Positions 22,336 through 33,459 of a stretch of 64,000 nucleotides of DNA are shown here, piece after piece. Made by a program: the position numbers and the translations under genes. The stretch is from Solen grandis. Lineage: Eukaryota > Mollusca > Bivalvia > Adapedonta > Solenidae. Within the stretch, counting starts at the first letter, position 1. Every line of letters begins with the position of its first letter. The DNA is taken from positions 36,088,469-36,152,468 of the forward strand of contig CM037789.1 of assembly GCA_021229015.1 (NCBI GenBank). The letters run 5' to 3'. The notes beneath the pieces were generated by a model. It saw only the letters and a program-made list of their open reading frames with translations. It did no database searches and was not told the origin of the DNA.

Positions 22336-22937
22336 CAATTATAATCAACATGCAACGGAGACCGTCATTTATATATTTGTGAATAGTTGTGAGCTAAGAG
22401 AGGTGTTGTTACGCCGCTTTCGGCTTCAGAGACTGACCCAATTACCAGTTTGCAAATGACATTGAAAACAGTTTATTTAACGCATACATATCCTGATGAC
22501 TTTGTTTCTATTAAACAAATACAAACTTAATGGAATAATGCTTCAAATTATTTTGGATTTAACAGGGGGGCAAGTCATTTCATGATGTGTGAGACACCAT
22601 ATTCAAGATGACCTTATATATTGCACGACTACGGTAGACACGTTTCACATTGCTATAGTTTTATTTAGGTCACCTACAATTAAAATACACCGGAGTTTAC
22701 AATATGATCTAATGTTTGTGGTAAATTACAGTCGGGGGCGATCTACTATGCAAAATCGTAGTTTTCACACTTGGCGATTTTCTCTCACGCGCTCGTAAGC
22801 GTGAGAAGTTATATGTAACTATTTCGGTAATGATACGCAATGTTGGAGTCTCTGTATGATTGTGATTGTAAAGCTTCAAAATTAATTTCATGATGTTCTT
22901 TGGCTGTTTGTTGTTAATTGTCATTACGACTATATTT

Positions 22938-23260
22938 ACCGTCCCAGATGGCCGAGTGGTTACAGCGTCCGCCTCGGGTTCGGGAGGTCGGTGGGTTCGA
23001 ACCCCGGCCGCGACATACCAAAGTCGTAAAAATTGGTACTGTTATAGCTCCATTGCTTGGCGCTCAGCATATAAGGGTAGTTGCAGGACTGATTGGCCCG
23101 GTGTCAGGATAATGAGACCGGGTTTGGTATCATGCTACATGTCTAAGGCGTGATACTGCAGTGTGACAGCACTATATCTGTCTGAAGTAGACATCGTCTC
23201 CAAATGACTGAAATACTGTCGATGGGACGTTAAAAACCCAACAAACAAACAAACAAACAA
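22938..23260 (+). mobile_element. tRNA-SINE family 1, intact with 12-bp target duplication
   Basis: The element starts ACCGTCCCAGATGGCCGAGT. It has a consensus A box (TGGCCGAGTGG) and B box (GGTTCGAACCC) and a Ser/Leu-like tRNA head. Its unique body matches the other family 1 copies, and it ends with GGGACGTTAAAAACCCA and five or six AAAC units. ACGACTATATTT is repeated exactly at 22926-22937 and 23261-23272. Intact promoter boxes and a perfect duplication mark this as the youngest SINE in the window. From recall it may belong to the V-SINE-like elements reported in bivalves (RUDI); that needs a database search. Confidence 0.88.
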
Positions 23261-23492
23261 ACGACTATATTTCGGTCAAATAACGCCAGGACTACCTACT
23301 GTTGAGTGTTTCGTCCCCACTTTTAGTATGTAAGGGTGGTCTAGCCACTAAATTAGGAAAGAATATCTTAAAACATAAAATCGAGAAATCTCTATGGCTG
23401 GACTAAAAATCTGGCCCAAAATTCTCACACACTAAGCTACATCATTCAACCCGAGACTTAGACTAACCAGGCTGAGATTACAGCAGATTAAC

Positions 23493-23640
23493 TCCTAACC
23501 TTATGAATATTCATGTAAAAATAATGATTGATGAATATTGATTTACTAAACTTAAAATGGTATATAAATGCTGTACAGGGATGATCAAATTGAAGAGACC
23601 CTGAGCTGTCTGATTTGGTTCTGCACTATTTACCATGGCG
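23493..23640 (+). repeat. Promoter-like dispersed repeat, copy A
   Basis: It contains TAACCTTATGAATATTCATGTA, then GATGAATATTGATT, a TATA-like GGTATATAAATGC, a GAAGAGACCCTGAGCTGTC block and GGTTCTGCACTATTTACC right before ATGGCGTC. A homologous segment with the same blocks lies at 55.03-55.22 kb. A TATA box about 60 bp before an ACCATGG start context suggests a promoter carried by a mobile element or duplicated gene 5' end, but the following frame is short (stop after ATGCTTACA). Confidence 0.45.
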
Positions 23641-24049
23641 TCAAATATGCTTACATGAAATAAATGGCTGAACTTTAGCTTCATATTCAGACTAGTTGCT
23701 AGTTTACTTTTTATCGTTTAATAAATTTCCTATCTCGAGATCTGTTATCAAAACCCGCATCCTCGCCCCATCAGGATTCCTCTGCAGTGATCTTAACTTG
23801 TCCTGTAAAAATACATTCGTATATTTCCAAATAATATTTTCAAATATTTCCAAAAGATTGAAGGACCAAATGTATTCTGCGATAACTTAGCATCTTTTTA
23901 AGATGTTCGTAAATATCAAACACAAACGTATTGGGGTGATTTTCTTTAAATTCTGAAGCTGATAAAACCTTAAAATGTACGTAACTTTATCATACCCCCG
24001 AACACTTTCCCATATCGGATTTATAACAACATAAATCATACTACAATGT

Positions 24050-24070
24050 AGCAAAAAAAAAAAAAAATAA

Positions 24071-24102
<32 letters not shown>

Positions 24103-24127
24103 AAACAACAACTCTCTCTCTCTCTCT
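24050..24127. repeat. Composite A-run, (AC)n, (TC)n microsatellite
   Basis: An A run, AC repeats with interruptions (AAAC), and then TC repeats follow each other directly. A similar AC-then-TC composite lies at 58.53 kb. Confidence 0.9.
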
Positions 24128-24479
24128 GGTCAAAACAACCTCTGAATACCAAAATGTTTGACGCAGTCTCTACAGGTTGACGTACATTTCGTTTATCACA
24201 TAGTCGAAATAAAAAAAAAATAAAATGAATCATAGCGTGTATCTAATTTCGCATAGAGAAAACTAACGTATATTTCCTGTTATAGATGATACTGCACAAA
24301 TTCCCGTTGCGGAAAATATCTAGATTGTCCGATTATACGAATGTAAACAGATAAAAACTTAGTTAAGTATCATATTGCTTACATTGCAGTACCCCTAAGT
24401 GGAATTAACTTTATTTGATTTCATGGAGTAGTCATCCTTATGGACAGATGGCGACGATAGGACCCAAAGAAGACGGCGA

Positions 24480-24620
24480 ATGTCACTCTGTATCTATTGT
24501 ACGGGGTCCATTAGACTGGACATCAGAGAAGAAGTGACCGATGGGCTTCGCCAAGGGAACGCTATGTCGCCTAATCTCTTAATGCAATATAAACTGACCA
24601 TGGTAAATGGCCATATTTTA
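24480..24620 (+). pseudogene. LINE reverse transcriptase fragment
   Basis: The frame reads IRLDIREEVTDGLRQGNAMS followed by PNLL. The GLRQGNAMSPNL motif corresponds to the conserved R-Q-G-x-x-x-S-P-x-L segment of reverse transcriptases from non-LTR retrotransposons. The frame ends soon after and no catalytic YxDD region is visible, so this is a short remnant. The LINE clade cannot be decided from this piece. Confidence 0.5.
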
Positions 24621-24759
24621 TCCCCTGGACGCTTTTGTGGCTTATACCTTGTGGAACAATATTGCGCTGTATTCCAAGATACACAATGACAGAATATGAT
24701 ATTAAACTGTTATCAATTGATTTATCACAGTTTCACCTCGGTCACAGGACTGACCACTG

Positions 24760-27380
24760 ACCGATTAGTGGCCGCTATACGTTCACCTTATATGAACCCT
24801 GATGTAAACTTACTATAGACAACCCGTTTGTACAATTTGACACATGAAAGGAAGTTTTATATTGACCATTTCAGATCATGTGCAGCCTTTTGTCCAGCGA
24901 ACGAAATGTGAAATCCGCAGAACAAAGAATGAGCAGGGTTTATAGTTTGTATAAACGTTTACATAAAAAGGGACAATACAGTTGTTAAAACTGTTTCTTT
25001 TTGAAAATGTTGCTGATAAGTAGATAACAGATTTAGTCTAAATAGCTAACCAGCAAAGTTTATAGACGGTCAAGGGTTGTTGGCCGGTGATATGTAGAGT
25101 TAAAGGGGTTCAAGCTAGGGACTTCAATACATCTAACTATTTAACGAAAGGGCGCGAGTCTTTCAGGGTTTTCATACCATAAAAATGAAGCAAATTTTCT
25201 TCTTTTACCCAACTTCAAAAGAAGTATATATAACGAAGATTAGTCATGGATAACAATAAGCATTCAGCAGTCTTTACTATGTCATTTGTTTTTATTTCTA
25301 TCAGTAGAATTAATTGCCGTTTTTTAGATCGGAAGATTGGGATAAGAAAAAAAAATACGTCGAAAATATATAGTTTTGATTGACGGAGCGCTATATAGAG
25401 TAATATATACTTAAACGTATACTTACAGGTGTAAAATAGTATTCTTTGATTTTTCTTGACAAGAGATCGTAAGTTTGTATAATGCAACAGAATGTGTAAC
25501 CTTTCTGTGGGTTCTGTTTTGCAAGTAAGACATTAGTAGACACAACAATAGTCTTATGACTAAGATTAAATTTGTAAGTACAAACTTTAGTGAAACGGGC
25601 CCCTGGACTTTTCGACGTACTTGTGTATTAAACGGATGTATTGGACTTTTGCTAAAATACATAAAAATATATAAAATTACAGTTTTCATTTACATTTTAA
25701 TAATTATTTTCATTATCAGTTCAACTTTATTTCAGTCAGCAGAGTTATCACATGACTCCTTTATATTTCAGATTTTAAAGGGCACAAAATGTTTTCCAAC
25801 AAGATAATATGGTGAATTTGCGTTGATATCATATTTGCTTAAAAGACAGTTTCAGTTAAAAAAAAATCGGGAAAAAATATTAGCGTGAATTTTCCCAGTG
25901 CGCTTATATGAGACAGATAGTTTGTTGTAGTTAGAAAAAATATAACACGTAAAATATAGAATTGACATTCATTTCTTACCTTTCTTTTAATAAAATTATA
26001 TTAGTTTCTCTTTTAGAACATACACCGTTTATTGTCATATTTTCTCATACCATCCCCAAATTGTTCGTGACACCTGGTTAATTTGAAGCTGTTAATGACA
26101 ACTGTATATTTTTACAACCCCTGTCTCCTTTGAAGCGACTGACATACGTCTTTGATACATTCAATTAAAACAAATACCATAAAACATTCCGCAATATTAC
26201 TCACTTTTACCTTGTCCAGCCCTTTGGACACTGTCGTATAATTATCGTCACGTGACCGGGGCTGCTGTCCAATAAAGCCCAGTGGGATGTGATTTACTGC
26301 GCCCTACTGGACGGAGCAAGGTGGACATCAAAGGCTAAAGAGGTCATTATTATATTTGTTTAACAAGTAATATGGAAATTGCATGAGAAAGTGTACAGCG
26401 TTTTCTTTCATTTATTGAAAATCCGTTCTTTCTGGTCAATGAATCTTTAATGAAAGATACACTGTTCCTATTTACTGCTTGTCCAACCGGATCCGGCTTG
26501 TAAAAGCGAGAATGTGTTTCTCATTCTCGTGACCGAATATTAAGAAAAGAGAGTTGTTGGTAACTATAGTAACGATGCGTTTTAGAAAACTTTTTTACAA
26601 AGAAATCCGAAATACAAAACAAAAAGGCATTGTCACAAACTATGACAATTGGTGCCGTGTATAACAGTCTGACTAATTGATTTCTTAAGAGACTGGTGAA
26701 TACCAAGAGACTGGTGAATACCGGAGACCTCTCTTGGTCACATCATATGACTGCGGGGGTTGAGTTAGCCTTTGCCAAAGGGTACTTCCAACTTACCGTG
26801 GAGTGAACAAATAATGAGGACCCGTCCTTAGTATTGAATGGTTAGATAACATTCTGTGGTAAGCGCACTAGTGAAGGTCCTTTTGTCATTCCCGCCAAAA
26901 TAATGCTCTTTTTTTTTGACTTTGTAAATCAAGTTCTAATGCAACCTGTTTGCATTTCTTTATACTTGGAAGTCTCAAACTCTAGCGTGTAGCACTACCA
27001 TATGCAAGAGCTTATACTTTCTTCCAATTCAAAGTCCTGTGTTATGATGCATTATTATTTTTGTTTTTTGCAATAAAATATATTTTTGGGGATTTAAACG
27101 CTCAATAATTGTGCGTATATGCAATTTTTCGAAATGTTAATATGTTCCTCTCTCCAGAGTGTGACCTTGGCATGAATGTATCCTTCGTTCATTGATGTGT
27201 CCCCTTTTTCAAATCTATACTTTTACTCTTGCAAATATCTCAAGATCTGGCAAGTTTCTTTGATTTTTTACACAAATAGTTTTCACAGCATATAACTATT
27301 TTATTAAATCACATGTTGCTGTGCATGGTTTTGTTAATATAGCATCTTAATTAAGTTTATTTAATTTCTGTGTTGGCGTT
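24760..27380. other. No gene seen
   Basis: AT-rich DNA. A direct duplication of AGACTGGTGAATACC occurs at 26689-26723. A GAAACGGGCCC motif near 25590 resembles inverted-repeat relics but lacks a partner. No gene is supportable. Confidence 0.4.
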
Positions 27381-27394
27381 AGATGATCCAAATC

Positions 27395-27598
27395 TTCCTC
27401 CATGGCCGGGCGGGTAAATCGTTTCCTGGTCGCTTTAGGTTCAAATTCCGACAGGGTCACTCGTTTTTGTGATGAAGCATTCTAGCTGACTTGCGGAATA
27501 ATGGTGGTTTTACTGAGGTGCCTCTGTGAACTAGGGGTCTTCCTCCACCTGCAGCTGAAATGTCTTTAACTCAACTCATGACTCAAACATAATTTAAT
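27395..27598 (+). mobile_element. tRNA-SINE family 2, degraded copy
   Basis: A damaged B box (GGTTCAAATTCCGACAGGGTC) is followed by GTGATGAAGCATTCTAGCTG, CTTGCGGAA and TCTTCCTCCACCTGCAGCTGA. The same order is seen at 62.33 kb. It abuts a family 1 SINE at 27600, so one may have inserted beside the other. Confidence 0.55.
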
Positions 27599-27599
27599 A

Positions 27600-27858
27600 C
27601 TGTCCACACCCGCCGAGGGATAAGAGTGTCCGCCTCGGGAGCGGGGTCGTGGGTTCGACCCCCGCCTGACAACGACAAAGGCCGTTTAAATGGTACTGTA
27701 AACTCGGCGCTCAGCATAGATACAAAGTAGTTCCAGGATTGGTTGGCTCCGTGTCAGGAAAATGTTACTGGGCGGTCTACGACGTGATACTGCAGTGTGG
27801 CGACACTACATCTGTCATAAGTATGGATGTACGTTAAAACCAACAAAACAAACAAACC
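27600..27858 (+). mobile_element. tRNA-SINE family 1, internally deleted head
   Basis: The head retains GTCCGCCTCGGGAGC and the B box GGGTTCGACCCCC, but the A box is disrupted (GAGGGATAAGAG). The body contains GGCGCTCAGCATAGATAC, TAGTTCCAGGATTGG, GTGATACTGCAGTGTGG and a shortened 3' end before AACAAAACAAACAAAC. It is probably inactive. Confidence 0.75.
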
Positions 27859-28015
27859 TGTTTAATCGCTAATATTCGTATAGTCAAGGCAAGTCAAGTC
27901 AAAGAGTTTATTCAAAGTAATATAGGCCACCGGCCGAAAAAACAAAAGATATGGTCATGATATAACATTTTCAGACATAAGAAGTTGTGTCATACACCTT
28001 CTACAGACTCAACCG

Positions 28016-28016
<1 letters not shown>

Positions 28017-28052
<36 letters not shown>
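28017..28052. repeat. (ATC)n microsatellite
   Basis: About eleven ATC units, preceded by a segment (GTCAAGTCAAAGAGTTTATTC) of the kind seen at LINE 3' ends. That link is a guess. Confidence 0.9.
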
Positions 28053-29059
28053 TATATTTGTTATAATCATATCAAATTATGAAATAAATATAAAGTTATA
28101 TTTCTCCATGTTACAATTTCAAAAGATATACCTTTCTCTCATTTAAATATAATTTCAGAAAATGTATATGTTTAATTCCATCAAAACCAGTTCTAATTTA
28201 GATGAGATGAAAATTAATACATAATTTAGACAAGGTTGTGATAATCACGTATTAATATTTAAAAATGATTTTTATAAACCAGAAAAGTTCAGCAATTTAT
28301 AAATATGTAACGCTGTTCTACATATAACAAATAGAGTGCAGTAATTGATATTCGACACTTTGACTGCGGCCAAATTGAGGATTTAACTGAATACATTTAA
28401 ATAAAAGTCAATATCTTAATTTCTTTAAACAAATTACCTCTTACGATCAACATGTTGAGTAATCTATAAATATAAAAGGCTACATAAGCTAGAGATCGAT
28501 ATCCTTATTTGGACATGTGACCGCAATAATGCATTTACGGAAGGTCAACGACTCGGCAATTATAAGATAGTTGAAATATAGAATTAAGCTATGGAGTAAA
28601 AAGCCCAGTTACTATTAAATCGTGTGAAACTAGGTCACACGAATGTTCTTAAGACCAGCTTTAGTCTCCTCGATCAGAGGGTTGTTTACTCACGGTTGGG
28701 CGACCGAATCATAATTATGTTATGATGAACGTAGGTTTGCTTGTACTCTAGGATAAAACAGTTTCATCATTGGTTCTTATATCGGTCAAAAGAAACATGT
28801 TGAACTTTGCCATCGTGATATTGTCCGTAGCGCTATTTATAGCATATTAATTTGATATATATATATATATTTTAATTTTAATTCAAATTTTGAAAAATGT
28901 TGTCACAGAATGTTCAAAGAAATGAAAGAAAAACTTGTTTCATTATACTAAACATATAAATGTATCACTTTTTTTCAAGTTGTTTTAGATATAGAGCTTT
29001 AGCTTTGTGTGTGTGTGTGTTATTTTTCCTGATTTTTTTTTTCCAGTGGTTTGAAAAAC

Positions 29060-29064
29060 AAAAA
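29060..29064 (-). terminator. RNA polymerase III terminator of the tRNA-Cys gene
   Basis: On the minus strand a TTTTT run lies seven bases after the discriminator base, with a second TTTTT a few bases further. This is a standard Pol III stop. Confidence 0.75.
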
Positions 29065-29070
29065 GACAGT

Positions 29071-29142
29071 AGGGGACACCCGGGTTCGAACCGGGGACCT
29101 CTCGATCTGCAGTCGAATGCTCTACCACTGAGCTATATCCCC
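29071..29142 (-). tRNA. tRNA-Cys (GCA)
   Basis: 72 nt on the minus strand, starting GGGGATATAGCTCAGTGG. The acceptor stem GGGGATA pairs with TGTCCCC (one T-G wobble). The D arm is GCTC/GAGC. The anticodon stem TTCGA/TCGAG (one wobble) closes the loop CTGCAGA with anticodon GCA. The T arm is CCCGG-TTCGAAC-CCGGG. The discriminator base is T, as in cysteine tRNAs. A box (TAGCTCAGTGG) and B box (GGTTCGAACCC) are intact and a Pol III T-run follows. There is no intron. It lacks the body and tail of the window's SINEs, so it appears to be a genuine gene. Confidence 0.93.
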
Positions 29143-29313
29143 AAGTCAGGGATACTACGAGTGATCTCCCATTGGAAACAAACAGCATGGAACAATTATC
29201 AACCTGCCGTTGGTTCGTTGTTATCACACTTACATCAAGATGTTTATACGGAAGCATATGATTGTAAGCGTCAATGTGTGTATTTCAAGCAAAGAACATC
29301 ATAAGTTACTCAT

Positions 29314-29340
29314 AGAGAGAGAGAGAGAGAGAGAGAGGGG
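29314..29340. repeat. (GA)n microsatellite
   Basis: A run of about twelve GA units grading into G-rich sequence. Confidence 0.85.
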
Positions 29341-29823
29341 GAGGGGTGTATAATGGGTCAGCAAGTACTCTCTCGATGAACCTCCAGGTTAATTGAGTAC
29401 ATTACTGAATTAATCAATTTAGTAAATGTCAATTTCCGAGAAAAAAAATAAATGGCAATTTAAAAAAAAAGTAAAATCATACTAGATTTTGTTTTATCTT
29501 ACGCAGTTTTTCATTTTAATCATATTTCATTGAACGACGGCAATGTATGAGGAAAGGCAACGCAAAACGTTATATGATCTATTTGCTCTTGGAATGAGCT
29601 TCACTTTAATATTACTTTGTAGGAGAGAACTTCGAATTTCAGCACTGCAGCATATAGACTGATATTTAAATTATAGCTGAATAAGTGAGATTTATTGATT
29701 CATCTGCGCTGTGCATGAGCGCTTTTTTTCTGTAATATTAAAGTGCGGGTCGAAATTCGGGAGATGTGTTTCCGAAAAAAAAAGGCTTGTGCATAAGGAT
29801 GTAATTGTTATGAATCATATCCT

Positions 29824-29858
<35 letters not shown>

Positions 29859-29859
29859 C
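29824..29859. repeat. Poly(T) run
   Basis: About 36 uninterrupted T, the longest homopolymer in the good-quality part of the window. Confidence 0.85.
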
Positions 29860-30039
29860 CCAGTTTCGCCATAGACTCAAATAAAATTATATACGAGTAC
29901 ATCAGTGATAAACACTATAGATAATTTAAACGCTCAACTGAGAAAGACTGCCTCCATTGCCTGTACAAATTACTATATTTTTGCATAGTTGTACTGAATA
30001 CATAATCCATGAGATCATTTCAACTAACCCAACAGTACC

Positions 30040-30715
30040 TGTGGTCAAAATTTGAAGTCGAACTTGACTGATAGATTATAGCTATAAACATTGTCATGAA
30101 GCTACAAATGGTTGCTTAAAAATGAAGGTGATAGACTGGAAATTGTGAAAACTGGCATTTTTATTAATCAAAAACTCCTGACCTAATTATCCGATTTCAG
30201 CCATAGTTAAACTTGGCCATGAGATTATGGCTTTTAATATCGCCCTAACGTTTGAAGATAATTGCTTAAGACATGAAGATGCTAGAGTTCAAATAAATGG
30301 AAATCTGGCAATTTTTTTATTATTAAAAGGGGCAAAACTCCTGACCTAATTGGCCAATAGAAGCCAAAATCTTACTTGTCCGATAGAATGGTTGTTGATG
30401 AAATCATTCAATGGTGACTTAATTTGAAGATTTTTTAATTAAAAGGGGCCCTAACCAAAATTGGCCAATTAGGTAATAAACATTGTAATGTTTGAAGATG
30501 ATTGTTAAAGAAATGAAGATGCTAGAGTGCAGACAACGTGACCTCTGGCATTTTAAATATTAAAAGGGGTATAACTCCTGACCTAATTGACCGATATTAG
30601 CCATTATCGAACTTGGCCAAGAGATTATGGTAATAAACATTGTAAGGTTTGAAGATGATTGTTAAAGAAATGAAGATGCTAGAGTGCAAACAAACTAATT
30701 GCGGACGACAGACGG
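30040..30715. repeat. Tandem array, about 130-200-bp units
   Basis: At least four diverged units share GAAGATGATTGTTAAAGAAA, TGAAGATGCTAGAGT, ATTAAAAGGGG and CTCCTGACCTAATTG, and a GGCCAAGAGATTATGG block. The array ends beside GCGGACGACAGACGGACAGC. This type of array is common and dispersed in bivalve genomes (general recall). Confidence 0.75.
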
Positions 30716-31134
30716 ACAGCATCCATCCTAATAATTTCGAAAAGATCAGATAAATGTCTGAGAGTTTAGCTGATGGTAGCGCTGGTGATGCTTAGGATGA
30801 TGTTTTTGTTGTTGATGATGATGATGATGATGATGATGAAATCTTCAATGTCGTCTTTCATTGGATTGACTGTCATAAGTATTGACTCCTTAACTTCAAA
30901 GTGGTTGATAAGGCCCATCATTGTTAGTTATTGTTTTCGTGATTGCCTCAATCCCTTAAACCTCTCCATAGTGACCATACAAAGGAAGTTAACAAAACAT
31001 CTGCTCAGCAGTCATTTTATTTGGTTGTTGTTTAAGACGGCAATGCCGCTGCGACATTCCTTAAACTACATGTCCACATCGGGCTAATTACAGATAGAGG
31101 AAGTCCTAAAGTGCAAATTTGCATCCGGATAAAA

Positions 31135-31320
31135 CCGCAGACGAATAATCTGGCTACCTGAAAGAGGTTGATTGCTTAGTACAGATGAATGCTTAGTACA
31201 GGTGTAGTTGCTTAAAATAGGTCTATCAGGTGACTGCTAGTAATAATCAGGTGATAAATAGACTGCTTATTACAGTTTGGGCTTCTAGGTACAGGTGATT
31301 GCTTAGTGCATGTCAAACTG
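31135..31320. repeat. Degenerate short tandem repeat
   Basis: Irregular repetition of a GGTGATTGCTTAGTACA-like word, five or six times, with spacers of varying length. Confidence 0.5.
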
Positions 31321-31589
31321 TACATCAACACGATTGGAACAAAAACAGTAAAACTGCTCGGTGCAGCTGACAGTAGGAAATAAGGGAGTAATAAATGGAG
31401 AATTATTCACATATTTATCATGAGTGACTTATGTAAATGAATCTCTTGTTTTGGACAACCCCTGGAGAGTCATGCAACATAGGCTAGGTACAAAACCATT
31501 TATTTCCATTCCACTATTACATGTTTATCTATTATGTACTAAAAAGACTTTGAACTACGTTCATTTTTCTGTGCAGGTCGTAAGAATTA

Positions 31590-32275
31590 ACTTTATTTGT
31601 CCCCACCGGTGAAACCAGAAGGGGACTTTAGGTTTACGCAAGTCCTTCCGCCCGTTCGTTCGTCATTCCATCCGTCCCACTGTCCCGCATTCGTGTCCGC
31701 TTCATAACTTGGACATTAATGGATGGGTTTCAATAGTAATTTACAGAAGTATTCCTAATAAACAATGGGTATGTCGCGCGCATCAACCATACGCGTCCTT
31801 GAAAGGTCAAGGTCACTAGGTTTGTTAGAAATTCTCTTTGGTATTCATAGGCTACATCTTCGTGTCCGCTCTATAACTTCAATATCTATGAATGGATTTC
31901 CATAAAACATAACTGAAGTGTTTGTCATAACACAAAGTGTGTCGCGCGCATTCACCATATGCACGCTATAAAGTTCTCATCTCCTTGGTATTTATAGGCT
32001 ACATCTACGTGTCCACTTAGCAACTTCCATATCTATGGGTGGACTTCCATTAATTATTACAAAAAGTGTTTGTCATTACATGAAGATGTGTTGGTGCAAC
32101 AAACATATGCACGCTTGAAAGGTCAACGTCACAAGAGTTGTGATGTTCATAGGCTACATTTTCATTACCGCTCTATAACTCCATTTTCATGAAACTTTAT
32201 AGAAGTGTTTGTCATAACACAAAGGTGTGTCGCGCGCTTCAACCATATGCACGCTTAAAAGGCCAGTGCGGTTCG
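31590..32275. repeat. Tandem array, about 150-170-bp units
   Basis: A leader (TTTGTCCCCACCGGTGAAACC) is followed by four units that share CGTGTCCGCTCTATAACTTC, GAAGTGTTTGTCATAACAC, GTGTCGCGCGC and CAACCATATGCACGC. Units start near 31685, 31860, 32005 and 32160. Divergence is moderate. The GCGCGC core is conserved in three of the four units. Confidence 0.75.
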
Positions 32276-32840
32276 GGGTTCAAAACCCTATAACGTTCTT
32301 TTCTTTCTATCTGGCACACTTTACAACAGTGGGTTCTCCTGTTATACTGACAATAACCTTGTTTGTATGGATTCACGCATATGGTACTATATTTACTTTT
32401 CCTAAATTCTAATTATCAATACAGGTTATTAATTTGTTTTATTCAGGAAGAAGATATCACGTATTTGATTTGAAAGACTATAACATTTAACATTGATTGT
32501 ACATAAAAGAATTTGATTGAAATTCACAGTTAATGTAGTGAGTAGGAAGTGTAATATGTACATGTAAAACTATTTATAGTGATGATATACATCCTTGACT
32601 GTATTCTGGAATACCAAGAAAACAAATAGAGTACCATTACTCACTCAAAATGTATATATTTTCATGAACACGCAATAGTATCTTCCATTTTTAACTACAA
32701 CAACAGTAGATAGGAGCGACCATTATTTTACCATTAAACAACGATTTTATCTTATCTATCCTTTACAGCTTTATACCATGATGTCTACTACCAAAGCTTT
32801 AACTGCTGCAGCTGCTGTTGCTACTGCTACTACTATCCTA
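32276..32840. other. No gene seen
   Basis: AT-rich DNA between a tandem array and a MITE, with no supported feature. Confidence 0.4.
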
Positions 32841-32846
32841 CTTTAA

Positions 32847-33078
32847 CCCTTTCCCTCATAGTGGAAACCATGAAAAGACCTATTCGAACAGCATAAAACC
32901 AGATTAGCCTGCGAGTAACTCGCAGGCTGATCAGGTTTTATGCTGTTCACTGCTCCTCAGTGGTCTGGAAATGAGGATTTTGTAATTAAATTTGGTAAGG
33001 TTTAACTGTGGTTTTCTGCAGATCAGGTTTTATGTGATACATATTGAGTGCGTCAAAATGAGTATATGAGGGAAAGGG
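32847..33078 (+). mobile_element. piggyBac-type MITE, clean copy 2
   Basis: 232 bp between TTAA copies at 32843-32846 and 33079-33082. It has the same termini as copy 1 (CCCTTTCCCTCATA and TATGAGGGAAAGGG), though the right sub-terminal part has ATGAGTATATGAGG, a small loss. The palindromic core GCCTGCGAGTAACTCGCAGGC is perfect. Same orientation as the 9.25 and 53.1 kb copies. Confidence 0.9.
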
Positions 33079-33094
33079 TTAAATGAAATTTTCC

Positions 33095-33450
33095 CATCCC
33101 CATTGCTGCTGCTTTTACTACTTGTACTAGTAGTACCAACGCGCTTATATAAATATTGTTATCATCATTGCTGTTTGCTACTACTACTAGTAGTAATATG
33201 CTTTTAAAGATATTACTTTCTAAATTGCCATTGCTACTCCAAGTTATTTCGTGCTTTAAAAACATTGCTATCAGCCTTGCTACTGCTGCTATAACTACTA
33301 CTTCCTAGTACTGTCGTGCTATAAAACTGTTATCAGCATTGCTGATGCTACTACTACTACTATCGTAATATAAAATGCTGATATTAACTGCAACTTCTCC
33401 TGCTATAGAACTTTGCTGTTGCTACTGCTACTACTACTAGTGCATTATAT
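33095..33450. repeat. Degenerate triplet repeat region
   Basis: Repeated CTACTACTACTAG, GCTGCT and TGCTACT words interrupted by unique sequence. It looks like a decayed (CTA)n/(CTG)n microsatellite array and continues a similar patch left of the MITE (32780-32840), so the MITE probably inserted into the array. Confidence 0.6.
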
Positions 33451-33459
33451 AATAACTCT

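Noticed and set aside
22890..23153. Overlapping frames of 64 and 87 codons
   Set aside because: Both are translations of the family 1 SINE head.
28021..28051. CRISPR-like regular repeat
   Set aside because: It is a simple (ATC)n microsatellite; no repeat-spacer structure exists anywhere in the window.
28985..29257. 90-codon minus-strand frame
   Set aside because: It spans the tRNA-Cys gene; the frame is a by-product of the tRNA sequence.
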